A stretch of DNA of 64,000 nt. It comes from JARRQJ01 sp963761035. Its GTDB lineage: Bacteria; Pseudomonadota; Gammaproteobacteria; DRLM01. The position numbers were made by a program, and so were the translations under genes. Below the pieces are notes generated by a model. The model had not been told where the DNA came from. It searched no databases and saw only the letters and a program-made list of their open reading frames with translations. Shown here piece by piece: positions 24,775-33,735 of this stretch (within the stretch, counting starts at the first letter, position 1; each line of letters begins with the position of its first letter). The stretch spans positions 2,666,001 through 2,730,000 of the forward strand of contig CAVXFH010000002.1 of the NCBI GenBank assembly GCA_963761035.1, read 5' to 3'.

Positions 24775-26427
24775 ATGATGAAAATCAGTCAATTCGCGGG
24801 AAGGCCGGCCGAGCCGTCGCTGCTGGTTAATGTGCCTCGCCTCATCACGGCCTATTACAGCGAAGCGCCGGACCCCACCGTGGCAGGGGAGCGCGTTGCG
24901 TTTGGCACTTCCGGCCATCGCGGTTCCGCTTTTGCACGCAGCTTTAACGAACGGCATATCCTCGCCATCACTCAGGCCATTTGCCAATACCGCATGGGGC
25001 AAGGGATCAATGGGCCGCTGTTTCTGGGTATCGACACCCATGCGCTATCCGAGCCGGCGTTCACCAGCGCGCTGGAAGTGCTGGCTGCCAACGGGGTAGA
25101 GGTCATGCTGGCGGAACAAGACGAATACACACCCACGCCCGTGATCTCCCATGCGATCCTCACTTACAACCGCGGCCGCGCTACGGCGCTGGCGGACGGC
25201 ATCGTCATTACGCCTTCACACAATCCGCCCGACAACGGCGGCTTCAAATATAATCCGCCCAACGGCGGGCCGGCTGTCAGCGAAGTCACGGATTGGATCG
25301 AAACCCGGGCCAATACCTTACTGGAAAGCGATCTGCATGGTGTAAAACGAATCTCTTTCGATCAGGCCCGGCGCGCCGCCACCACGCACCGCTATGATTA
25401 TCTCAATGCTTACGTAAGCGATCTTGAGAACGTGTTGGATATGCGCGCGATCCGCGGCGCGGCCATCACTATTGGTGTGGATCCGCTCGGGGGCGCCGGC
25501 GTCCATTACTGGGTCCCGATTGCCGAGCGCTATAATTTGAATCTCAAGGTCGTGAACGAAGCGGTCGATCCGACCTTCCGCTTCATGACGGTCGATTGGG
25601 ATGGCAGGATTCGCATGGATCCGTCTTCGCCCTACGCCATGCAGCGTCTGATCGCACTCAAGGAACGCTTTGATATCGCTTTCGCGTGCGACACCGATCA
25701 TGACCGGCACGGCATCGTCACTCGGAACGCGGGCTTGCTGCCGCCCAATCATTATCTTTCCGTCGCCGTCTTCTATCTCTTTCAGCACCGGCCGCAGTGG
25801 CGCAGGGACGCGATGGTCGGTAAGACGCTGGTCAGCAGCCGGATGATCGATTCCGTCGCGGCGAAGCTCGGCCGTCGGCTCTACGAGGTGCCGGTCGGTT
25901 TCAAGTGGTTCGTCGACGGCTTGCTTGACGGCTCGCTCGGCTTCGGCGGAGAAGAGAGCGCGGGCGCCTCATTTGCCCGTTTGGACGGCAGCGTCTGGAC
26001 CACGGATAAGGACGGCATAGTCCCGGCACTGTTGGCGGCGGAGATAACGGCGCGCATGGGCCGCGACCCCGGCGAAATCTACCGTGAGCTGGCGCGCGAG
26101 TTCGGCGAATCGGTTTACGATCGTGTCGAGGCGCCCGCGACCCCGGAGCAAAAGCAAAGCCTGGCAAGACTGTCGCCGCGGCAGATCGTGTCCTCGGAGT
26201 TGGCCGGCGAGAAGATTCAGAGCATCCTCACCCGGGCTCCCGGTAACGGCGCGCCGATCGGCGGATTGAAGGTGATTACCCGGAGCGGTTGGTTCGCGGC
26301 GCGTCCCTCCGGCACCGAAGACATCTACAAGATCTATGCGGAAAGTTTCCGCGGTGAGGACCATCTGCGTCGTATCCTGGGGGAGGCACAGACCATCGTC
26401 AACACCGCTCTTGGGACTTCCCCATAG
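24775..26427 (+). CDS. pgm: Phosphoglucomutase, alpha-D-glucose-specific
   Basis: A 550-aa enzyme interconverting glucose-1-phosphate and glucose-6-phosphate. Motifs: substrate loop FGTSGHRG (43-50), catalytic phosphoserine S148 in TPSHNPPDNGG, the metal loop CDTDHDRHG, sugar loop GGEESAGAS and phosphate loop SGWFAARPSGTEDIYK. Length and order match E. coli Pgm (546 aa). Start ATG 24775 follows GAAGG; the next codon is also ATG. It is followed 39 bases later by the glucan phosphorylase that makes its substrate, so the two form a glycogen breakdown unit. Confidence 0.94.
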   Translation: MMKISQFAGRPAEPSLLVNVPRLITAYYSEAPDPTVAGERVAFGTSGHRGSAFARSFNERHILAITQAICQYRMGQGINGPLFLGIDTHALSEPAFTSALEVLAANGVEVMLAEQDEYTPTPVISHAILTYNRGRATALADGIVITPSHNPPDNGGFKYNPPNGGPAVSEVTDWIETRANTLLESDLHGVKRISFDQARRAATTHRYDYLNAYVSDLENVLDMRAIRGAAITIGVDPLGGAGVHYWVPIAERYNLNLKVVNEAVDPTFRFMTVDWDGRIRMDPSSPYAMQRLIALKERFDIAFACDTDHDRHGIVTRNAGLLPPNHYLSVAVFYLFQHRPQWRRDAMVGKTLVSSRMIDSVAAKLGRRLYEVPVGFKWFVDGLLDGSLGFGGEESAGASFARLDGSVWTTDKDGIVPALLAAEITARMGRDPGEIYRELAREFGESVYDRVEAPATPEQKQSLARLSPRQIVSSELAGEKIQSILTRAPGNGAPIGGLKVITRSGWFAARPSGTEDIYKIYAESFRGEDHLRRILGEAQTIVNTALGTSP

Positions 26428-26466
26428 CGGCCGGCATCCAGCCACTATAAATGCGAAGGGAAATGT

Positions 26467-29013
26467 ATGAGCGAACAACAACGGCCCAGCCCCATAACGA
26501 AAAGTCTGCTAGCCACGGACATCGAGGGATTCGATGATCTGGCGGAGCTTGCTCTGGACATGCGCTCGGCGTGGAATCATGCCACCGACCAGGTGTGGCG
26601 GCAGTTGGATCCCGTGCTGTGGGAACTCACCCATAACCCTTGGGTCGTCCTGCAGACGGTCTCGCGTGAGAAACTCCAAGGGGTATTAACCGATCCCGCC
26701 TTCCGCAAAAACATTGACGATTTGGTGCGGGCGAGACGAGAGGCGGCGCAGGCGCCGGCCTGGTTTCAGCAAGCCTACCCGCGGTCGTCGCTGAGCTGTG
26801 TTGCGTACTTCAGTATGGAATTCATGTTGAGCGAAGCCTTGCCTATTTATTCGGGTGGGCTGGGTAATGTGGCGGGCGATCAACTCAAAGCCGCCAGTGA
26901 CTTGGGCGTTCCGGTCGCCGGCGTTGGACTACTCTACCAACAAGGCTATTTTCGTCAGGAGATCGATAAGGACGGCGCGCAACAGGCCCTCTTCCCCTAT
27001 AACGACCCCGGACAGTTGCCGATCACGCCTTTGCGCAAAGCGAACGGCGAGTGGTTGCGAATGGAGGTCGCCTTACCCGGTTACTCGGTGTGGCTGCGTA
27101 CCTGGCAGGCTCAGGTTGGTCGCGTGAAGCTGTATCTCTTGGACAGCAATGACGCCGCGAATTACCCCGCGCATCGCGGTATTACCAGCGAGCTTTACGG
27201 CGGCGGGCCGGAGTTGCGCCTCAAGCAGGAAATGCTGCTCGGGATCGGCGGATGGCGACTGCTCGCCGAGCTCGGCATCAAGCCGGAAGTTTGCCACTTG
27301 AATGAGGGACACGCGGCCTTCGCCGTGTTGGAACGCGCGCGAAGTTTCATGGAGGAAACAGGGCAGTCCTTTGAGGTCGCGCTGGCCGCGACACGAGCCG
27401 GCAATCTATTCACCACCCACACGGCGGTGGCCGCCGGCTTCGACCGTTTCGCCCCGGCCCTCGTCGAACAATACCTCGGGGGATACGCCGAGCAAAGGCT
27501 CGGTATCACCCGCCGCGAATTGCTAGCCCTGGGCCGCCGTAACCCAAATGATACATCGGAGCCATTCAACATGGCCTATGTGGCTATCCGCGGCAGCGGG
27601 GCGGTCAATGGCGTGAGCAGCCTGCACGGCGGGGTAAGCCGGCACCTGTTCGAGCCACTCTTTCCGCATTGGCCGGTGGATGAAGTGCCGGTCGGTCACG
27701 TGACCAACGGCGTTCATGTGCCGACCTGGGACTCGGCCGCGGCCGACGACCTTTGGACGCAGGCCTGTGGCAAGGACCGCTGGCTGAGGACGACGGAAAC
27801 CCTGGAACAGGACATCCGTCGCGTTCCCGACGCTAGTCTCTGGCAATTTCGTACTGCCAGCGCTACGGCGCTTGTTGAATATGCTCGCCAACGCTTGTCC
27901 AAACAACTTGCTGCGTCTGGCGCATCATCCGATGCGGTTGAAGCCGCGAAGCATCTGTTTGACCCCAACACCTTAACAATAGGCTTTGCCCGCCGGTTTG
28001 CAAGCTACAAGAGACCGAATCTGCTGCTACATGATCCGGAGCGCCTGCTGCGCCTGCTGGCGAATCCCCAACGTCCCGTGCAGCTGATCATGGCCGGCAA
28101 GGCGCATCCGGCGGACCAGGCGGGCCAAACCCTAATCCAGCAATGGACGCGTTTCATCCGGCGGCCCGAGGTGCGCCCCCATGCGATCTTCCTCAGTGAC
28201 TACGACATGCTGCTGACCGAGCACTTAGTGCAAGGCGTGGATATCTGGCTCAACACGCCGCGCCGACCCTGGGAAGCGAGCGGCACCAGCGGCATGAAGG
28301 TACTGGTCAATGGCGGTATCAATCTGTCGGAATTGGACGGCTGGTGGGCGGAGGCCTATACGCCGGCGGTGGGATGGGCATTAGGGGACGGCCGGGAACA
28401 TGATAGCGATCCTGCCTGGGACGCGGCCGAAGCCGCGGCACTCTACGATTTGCTCGAGCGGGAGGTGATCCCCGAATTCTATGCCCGCGACAAGGACGGC
28501 ATCCCCACTGCCTGGGTAGCGCGGATGCGGGAAAGTATGGCGCAATTAACACCGCACTTTTCGACCAATCGCGCCGTGCGCGAATACACCGAGCAACACT
28601 ACCTTCCCGCGGCCGCAGCCTGCCGTCAGCGGGCGGCCGACAAAGGTGCGATCGGCGTGAATATAGTTAAGTGGCGACATGCACTGGATCACCATTGGGG
28701 TGCGCTGCGTTTCGGCGAAGTGAAGGTGGAGACTGACGGGTCGCTGCACGTATTTGAAGTGCAGCTATATATCGATGATCTCGACCTTGAGGCAGTCCGG
28801 GTGGAGCTTTATGCCGATGGCGTTAATGGGGCCGCGGCGCAGCGAGTGGAGATGAAACGCGTGCGGCAACTCATAGGCGCAACAAATGGCTATGCTTACC
28901 GTGCCGAAGTGAATGCATCCCGTCCCGCGGCAGACTATACGGCGCGACTCATACCTCACTGCGATTATGCCGCCGTTCCCCTCGAAGCCGCTCATATCCT
29001 GTGGCAACGATGA
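26467..29013 (+). CDS. glgP: Alpha-glucan (glycogen) phosphorylase, GT35 family
   Basis: An 848-aa phosphorylase releasing glucose-1-phosphate from glycogen-type glucans. The N-terminus LALDMRSAWNHATDQVWRQL is the DUF3417-type start of the shorter alpha-glucan phosphorylases. Then come VAYFSMEFMLSEALPIYSGG and GVGLLYQQGYF, HLNEGHAAF, HTAVAAGFDRF, IGFARRFASYKR and the pyridoxal-phosphate lysine K611 in GTSGMKVLVNGGINLSELDG. Good ribosome site (AAGGGAAATGT). It stands 39 bases after pgm and 29 before the HAD gene. The C-terminal 120 residues form a beta-rich domain usual for this branch. The exact glucan substrate is not certain. Confidence 0.92.
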   Translation: MSEQQRPSPITKSLLATDIEGFDDLAELALDMRSAWNHATDQVWRQLDPVLWELTHNPWVVLQTVSREKLQGVLTDPAFRKNIDDLVRARREAAQAPAWFQQAYPRSSLSCVAYFSMEFMLSEALPIYSGGLGNVAGDQLKAASDLGVPVAGVGLLYQQGYFRQEIDKDGAQQALFPYNDPGQLPITPLRKANGEWLRMEVALPGYSVWLRTWQAQVGRVKLYLLDSNDAANYPAHRGITSELYGGGPELRLKQEMLLGIGGWRLLAELGIKPEVCHLNEGHAAFAVLERARSFMEETGQSFEVALAATRAGNLFTTHTAVAAGFDRFAPALVEQYLGGYAEQRLGITRRELLALGRRNPNDTSEPFNMAYVAIRGSGAVNGVSSLHGGVSRHLFEPLFPHWPVDEVPVGHVTNGVHVPTWDSAAADDLWTQACGKDRWLRTTETLEQDIRRVPDASLWQFRTASATALVEYARQRLSKQLAASGASSDAVEAAKHLFDPNTLTIGFARRFASYKRPNLLLHDPERLLRLLANPQRPVQLIMAGKAHPADQAGQTLIQQWTRFIRRPEVRPHAIFLSDYDMLLTEHLVQGVDIWLNTPRRPWEASGTSGMKVLVNGGINLSELDGWWAEAYTPAVGWALGDGREHDSDPAWDAAEAAALYDLLEREVIPEFYARDKDGIPTAWVARMRESMAQLTPHFSTNRAVREYTEQHYLPAAAACRQRAADKGAIGVNIVKWRHALDHHWGALRFGEVKVETDGSLHVFEVQLYIDDLDLEAVRVELYADGVNGAAAQRVEMKRVRQLIGATNGYAYRAEVNASRPAADYTARLIPHCDYAAVPLEAAHILWQR

Positions 29014-29042
29014 TGTGATATACGGAAGAGCGGACGATTAAG

Positions 29043-29684
29043 ATGACGCCAAAAATCACTTGCCTGTTTCTGGATATAGGCGGCGTGCTGCTCACCAACG
29101 GCTGGGACCATCATGCCCGCAAACGGGCGGCGCGGCACTTCAAGTTGGCGTGGCCCGAGATGGAGCTTCGTCATCACCAGACATTCGACACTTATGAAGA
29201 GGGTCATCTCACGCTGGAGGAATATTTATATCGGGTGGTCTTCCATCAAAAGCGGCCGTTCAGCCGGGCTGAGTTTCGGCGATTTATGTTCGCGCAATCG
29301 CAGGTTTATCCCGGGATGATCGAGTCGATTCGGAAACTCAAGTCGAAGTACGGATTGAAGATCGTCGTGGTGAGCAACGAGGGGCGCGAATTGAACGCGT
29401 ATCGAATTCGCAAATTCAAGCTGGACAGGTTTGTGGATGCCTTTATTTCTTCCTGCTTCGTCCATGTCCGCAAGCCCGACGCGGAGATCTTTCGGCTGGC
29501 CCTGGACGTTGCCCAGGCCCCGGCCCGCCAGGTGGTCTATATCGAAAACACCCCGATGTTCGCCCAGATCGCGGAGGGGTTGGGGATTCGCAGCATTCTT
29601 CATACGGATTACAGGTCCACGTGCGCGCAATTGGCCGCATTCGGATTGCGGCATGACGAAGGAGTCGACCGTGCATCCCGCTAA
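29043..29684 (+). CDS. HAD-superfamily hydrolase, subfamily IA
   Basis: A 213-aa HAD phosphatase. Motif I is FLDIGGVLL with nucleophile D11 (the DxGGV variant), then a helical cap (DTYEEGHLTLEEYLYRVVFHQ), motif II VVVSNEG (about 115), motif III with K of HVRKPDAEIF, and motif IV VVYIENT. The normal Asp pair of motif IV is replaced by EN, as in some IA members. The product is likely a small-molecule phosphatase, perhaps for a sugar or glycolytic phosphate given its neighbours; the substrate is unknown. Its 3' end overlaps the ackA start by 14 bases. Confidence 0.85.
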   Translation: MTPKITCLFLDIGGVLLTNGWDHHARKRAARHFKLAWPEMELRHHQTFDTYEEGHLTLEEYLYRVVFHQKRPFSRAEFRRFMFAQSQVYPGMIESIRKLKSKYGLKIVVVSNEGRELNAYRIRKFKLDRFVDAFISSCFVHVRKPDAEIFRLALDVAQAPARQVVYIENTPMFAQIAEGLGIRSILHTDYRSTCAQLAAFGLRHDEGVDRASR

Positions 29685-30885
29685 GCCCCGCATCCTGACC
29701 ATCAATGGCGGCTCGTCGAGCATCAAGTTCAAACTGTTCGAGGCGGGTGATCTGCTCCTTCCGATTCTGGAGGGAGGGATTGAGCGAATTGGACGGCCAG
29801 AGGCCGCCATACGCATGAAAGGGCCGGACCGCGCGGATAATTTTTCGAGGTTGGCGAAAGCGCCCGATCACACTATGGCGGTAGGTGTTCTGATGGATGG
29901 CATCGAGGAACGCATCGGGCGTGGTGCATTGACCGCGGTGGGGCATCGCGTGGTGCACGGCGGACCGAAGTACAGCGCGCCACAGCTAATCACCGCGGAA
30001 ATGATCGAGGAGCTGCACCGGCTCAGCGCGTTTGATCCCGAGCACCTGCCCGAGGAGATCCTGTTGACCGAGGCGTTTCAGCAGCGATTTCCCGGACTGC
30101 CCCAAGTGGCGTGTTTCGATACGGCCTTTCACCATGACCTGCCGCGGGTGGCCCGGCTGTTGCCGATCCCGCGCCGCTACGAGGCACTGGGGGTGCGGCG
30201 CTACGGGTTTCACGGCTTGTCGTATGCGTTTCTAATGGGAGAACTGGCCCGTGTCGCCGGAGCGGAAGCGGCGCATGGCCGGGTCATCCTCGCCCACCTC
30301 GGCAATGGCGCGAGCCTGGCGGCGGTGTGTGACGGCAAACCCGTGGACACCAGTATGAGTTTCACCCCGACGGCCGGTGTGCCCATGAGCACCCGCTCGG
30401 GCGATCTCGATCCCGGACTGTTTTGGTATCTGGCGCGCACTGAAAACATGAGCGCGCAGCAGTTTAATGAGATGGTCAATACCCAGTCCGGACTGCTCGG
30501 GATTTCCGAAATCAGTTCCGACATGCGTGACTTGCTTGACTGTGAAACGCAAGATGTGCGCGCGGCGGAAGCGGTTGCGCTGTTTTGCTACCAGGTCAAG
30601 AAATGGATCGGCGCCTTCGCGGCGTCCTTGGGCGGGCTGGACACGCTGGTGTTCGCGGGTGGCATCGGAGAGAACGCCCCAACTGTCCGCGCTCGGATCT
30701 GCGAAGGCCTGGAGTTTCTTGGAATCGTACTCGAAGAAAAACAAAACTCGGCGAATGAGGGTGTAATTTCCACAACGGCGAGTGGAGTCGCTGTTCGCGT
30801 TATTCATACGGACGAAGGGCAGATGATAGCCAGGACGGTCTGCCGCGTGCTCAAACTTGACGAAAAATGGAGCATTGAAAAATGA
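29671..30885 (+). CDS. ackA: Acetate kinase
   Basis: A 404-aa enzyme transferring phosphate between acetyl phosphate and ADP. Family marks: ILTINGGSSSIKFKLF (NxGSSS phosphate site), VGHRVVHGG, VACFDTAFHHDLP (active-site Asp), RYGFHGLSY, VILAHLGNGASLAAV, FTPTAGVPMSTRSGDLDPGL and FAGGIGENAP. The best start is GTG 29671, six bases after AAGGAG, inside the end of the HAD gene; an ATG at 29653 is possible. Its TGA overlaps the xfp ATG by four bases. Acetyl phosphate made by Xfp is thus converted to acetate and ATP. Confidence 0.93.
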   Translation: MHPAKPRILTINGGSSSIKFKLFEAGDLLLPILEGGIERIGRPEAAIRMKGPDRADNFSRLAKAPDHTMAVGVLMDGIEERIGRGALTAVGHRVVHGGPKYSAPQLITAEMIEELHRLSAFDPEHLPEEILLTEAFQQRFPGLPQVACFDTAFHHDLPRVARLLPIPRRYEALGVRRYGFHGLSYAFLMGELARVAGAEAAHGRVILAHLGNGASLAAVCDGKPVDTSMSFTPTAGVPMSTRSGDLDPGLFWYLARTENMSAQQFNEMVNTQSGLLGISEISSDMRDLLDCETQDVRAAEAVALFCYQVKKWIGAFAASLGGLDTLVFAGGIGENAPTVRARICEGLEFLGIVLEEKQNSANEGVISTTASGVAVRVIHTDEGQMIARTVCRVLKLDEKWSIEK

Positions 30886-33251
30886 AGACCAACACGCTTT
30901 CCCCGGAACTTCTACACAAGATGGACGCCTACTGGCGTGCCGCCAACTATCTATCGGTAGGCCAGCTTTATCTCTACGCCAATCCGCTGCTGAAGCGGCC
31001 GCTGACGCTGGCGGACGTGAAGCGCATGCTGTTGGGCCACTGGGGCACGACCCCCGGGCAGAACTTCATCTATGTGCACTTGAACCGGGTCATCAAGAAA
31101 TACGACCTCGACATGATCTATGTTTCCGGACCCGGGCACGGCGGCCCGGCCGTCGTGGGTAACACCTATCTTGAAGGCACCTACAGTGAGATCTATCCCA
31201 ACATCAGCCAGGACGAGGCCGGACTGCAGAAGTTGTTCAAGCAGTTCTCCTTTCCCGGCGGCATTCCCAGCCACGCCTCGCCGGAGTGCCCGGGCTCGAT
31301 CCACGAGGGCGGCGAGCTGGGCTATTCCCTCAGCCATTCATTCGGCGCGGTGTTCGACAATCCCGATCTGATCGTCGCCTGCGTCGTCGGCGACGGCGAG
31401 GCGGAAACCGGACCGCTGGCCACCGCCTGGCATTCCAACAAGTTCCTCGATCCGGCCACCGATGGCGCGGTGCTGCCGATCCTGCACCTGAACGGCTACA
31501 AGATTGCCAACCCGACCGTTTTCGCGCGCATCGAACCGGAGGAACTGGATCAGTTCTTCCGCGGCTGCGGCTGGATGCCTTATTACGTCGAAGGGGATGA
31601 TCCGGGGCTGATGCACGAGGCCATGGCGGCGACACTCGACAAGGCGGTGGAAGAAATCAGAAACATCCAGCACGATGCCCGAGACCATGGTAACCTCACG
31701 CGCCCGCGCTGGCCGATGATCGTACTCAAGTCGCCCAAAGGCTGGACCGGGCCGAAGCTGGTCGATGGCTTGCAGATCGAAGGCACGTTCCGCGCACATC
31801 AGATACCGCTCGCCGTGGATGCCGAACATCCCGAACATCTGCCCATGCTGGAAGAGTGGATGAAGAGCTACCGGCCGCAGGAACTGTTCGATGAGCAGGG
31901 CCGCCTCAAATCGGAGCTGGCCGAACTGGCGCCCAAGGGCGAACGCCGCATGGGTGCCAATCCCCACGCCAACGGCGGCATACTGCTGCGCGACCTGGTG
32001 ATGCCGGACTTTCGCGACTACGCGGTAAATGTGCCGTCGCCCGGGGCCGTGACGGCGGCCGACACGCACGAACTCGGCGTGTTTCTGCGCGACGTGGCCA
32101 AACTCAATCGCGAGCATCGCAATTTCCGCATCTTCGGCCCCGACGAAACGCTTTCCAACCGCCTAAGCGCCGTGTTCGAGGTCACCAACCGGCAGTGGGA
32201 CGCACGCACGCAGAACAACGATGAATTCCTCGCCCTCGATGGCCGGGTGATGGAGATGTTAAGCGAGCATCAGTGCGAAGGCTGGCTCGAAGGCTACCTG
32301 CTCACTGGGCGTCACGGACTGTTCAACAGCTACGAATCGTTCATCCACATCATCGACTCGATGTTCAACCAGCACGCGAAGTGGTTGAAGGTCACGGCGG
32401 ACCTGCCGTGGCGGCGCAAGATTGCATCGCTGAACTACCTGCTGGCCTCGCATGTCTGGCAGCAGATGCATAACGGCTTTACCCACCAGGACCCCGGTTT
32501 CATCGACCATGTGGTGAACAAGAAGGCCGATGTCGTGCGCGTTTATCTGCCGCCGGATGCCAACTGCCTGCTCTCGGTCTGGGACCATTGTCTGCGCAGC
32601 CGCCACTACGTCAACGTCGTGATCGCCGGCAAGTATCAAGCGCCGCAATGGCTGACCATGGACGCCGCCGTCAAGCACTGCAGCGAGGGCATCGGTATCT
32701 GGCAGTGGGCCAGCAACGACCAGGCGGTCGCGCCCGACGTGGTCATGGCCTGCTGTGGCGACGTGCCCACCCTGGAGACGCTGGCTGCCGTCTCCATCCT
32801 GCGCGAGCACCTGCCCGAGTTGAAAATCCGCGTGGTCAACGTCGTCGACCTGATGAAGCTGCAGCCGCAGATCGAGCACCCGCACGGCTTGAGCGACATG
32901 GATTTCGACGAGCTGTTCACCAAAGACAAGCCGGTGATCTTCGCCTTCCATGGCTACCCGTGGCTGATCCACCGCCTGACCTACCGCCGCACCAACCACG
33001 ACAACTTCCACGTCCGCGGCTACAAGGAGGAGGGCACTATCACCACGCCCTTTGACATGACGGTACTGAATGACCTGGACCGCTTCCACCTGGTGATGGA
33101 CACCATCGACCGCCTGCCGCAGACCGGCGACAAAGGCATTTACCTGAAACAGCAGCTCAAGGATAAGCTCATCGAGCACAAGCAATATATCAACAAGCAC
33201 GGCCAGGACCTACCGGAGATCCGCAACTGGAAGTGGCGATCAAACAGCTGA
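30882..33251 (+). CDS. xfp: Phosphoketolase (Xfp), fructose-6-P/xylulose-5-P
   Basis: A 789-aa thiamine-diphosphate enzyme splitting xylulose-5-P or fructose-6-P into acetyl phosphate plus a shorter sugar phosphate. Signatures: NYLSVGQLYLYANPLL, GPGHGGPAVVGNTYLEG, SPECPGSIHEGGELGYSLSH, and the TPP motif VVGDGEAETGPLATAW...N. The middle and C-terminal parts have GRHGLFNSYESFIHI, LPPDANCLLSVWDHCLRS and the ending KLIEHKQYINKHGQ...EIRNWKW. Coupled to ackA (ATGA). Together they give a short path from hexose phosphate to acetate and ATP that bypasses lower glycolysis. The stub at positions 1-167 is a second copy's C-terminus. Confidence 0.95.
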   Translation: MKTNTLSPELLHKMDAYWRAANYLSVGQLYLYANPLLKRPLTLADVKRMLLGHWGTTPGQNFIYVHLNRVIKKYDLDMIYVSGPGHGGPAVVGNTYLEGTYSEIYPNISQDEAGLQKLFKQFSFPGGIPSHASPECPGSIHEGGELGYSLSHSFGAVFDNPDLIVACVVGDGEAETGPLATAWHSNKFLDPATDGAVLPILHLNGYKIANPTVFARIEPEELDQFFRGCGWMPYYVEGDDPGLMHEAMAATLDKAVEEIRNIQHDARDHGNLTRPRWPMIVLKSPKGWTGPKLVDGLQIEGTFRAHQIPLAVDAEHPEHLPMLEEWMKSYRPQELFDEQGRLKSELAELAPKGERRMGANPHANGGILLRDLVMPDFRDYAVNVPSPGAVTAADTHELGVFLRDVAKLNREHRNFRIFGPDETLSNRLSAVFEVTNRQWDARTQNNDEFLALDGRVMEMLSEHQCEGWLEGYLLTGRHGLFNSYESFIHIIDSMFNQHAKWLKVTADLPWRRKIASLNYLLASHVWQQMHNGFTHQDPGFIDHVVNKKADVVRVYLPPDANCLLSVWDHCLRSRHYVNVVIAGKYQAPQWLTMDAAVKHCSEGIGIWQWASNDQAVAPDVVMACCGDVPTLETLAAVSILREHLPELKIRVVNVVDLMKLQPQIEHPHGLSDMDFDELFTKDKPVIFAFHGYPWLIHRLTYRRTNHDNFHVRGYKEEGTITTPFDMTVLNDLDRFHLVMDTIDRLPQTGDKGIYLKQQLKDKLIEHKQYINKHGQDLPEIRNWKWRSNS

Positions 33252-33266
33252 TCAAAGGAGTTCTTA

Positions 33267-33629
33267 ATGACCGTTAAACTCAGTAAGGAAAACGGCGGCA
33301 AGTTGCTCGTCGTGCATGTCAGTGGCAAGCTGGCAAAGGCGGATTACGAACAATTTGTGCCCGAGTTCGAGCGACTCGTCCGGCAGCATGGAAAGGTACG
33401 CGTGCTGTTTGACATGTCAGGCTTCCATGGCTGGGAAGCGGGGGCGCTGTGGGAGGACACCTAGTTCGCCGTGCATCATTATGCCGACATCGAGAGAATC
33501 GCGATGGTGGGGGAAAAGAGGTGGCAACACGGCGTGGCGGCCTTCTGCAAGCCATTCACGACAGCGACGGTCCGCTACTTCGATCGCGCGGCCGCCACTG
33601 AGGCGCAGAAGTGGGTGGGCGCGGCGTAG
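33267..33629 (+). pseudogene. SpoIIAA/STAS-like protein interrupted by TAG
   Basis: AGGAG and ATG 33267 open a frame with KLLVVHVSGKLAKADYEQFV, VRVLFDMSGFHGWEAGALWED and a TAG at 33462-33464 after 65 codons. The same frame then continues without further stops to 33627: FAVHHYADIERIAMVG, WQHGVAAFCKPFTTATVRYF and AQKWVGAA. The full 120-residue product is a normal SpoIIAA-like (STAS-fold) protein, in which the position of the TAG is usually Lys or a similar residue before F (AAG to TAG). One substitution has broken the gene, or a suppressor reads through it. It lies 15 bases after xfp. Confidence 0.8.
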
Positions 33630-33735
33630 GGCGGCGGCCTATTTCAGCGCCGCCGTACGCGGACAGGACCATGCAACAAGTATCGCGCCGCTTGCGCCGT
33701 ATACAGCCTAGCTCAAGGACAGGAGTAGAGCCACT

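Noticed and set aside
31338..33200. Very long open frames antisense to xfp (about 260 and 310 codons) and similar ones opposite pdhB, ppsA and the RND pump gene.
   Set aside because: They arise from GC-rich codon use on the coding strand; the sense genes have full family homology.
4520..33464. Three TAG codons interrupt conserved frames (4520, 23277, 33462), suggesting amber recoding or suppression.
   Set aside because: Many intact genes here end with TAG as normal stop (for example at 3904, 6330, 17157 and 26427), and two of the three cases carry other damage. Coincidence of nonsense mutations is more likely.
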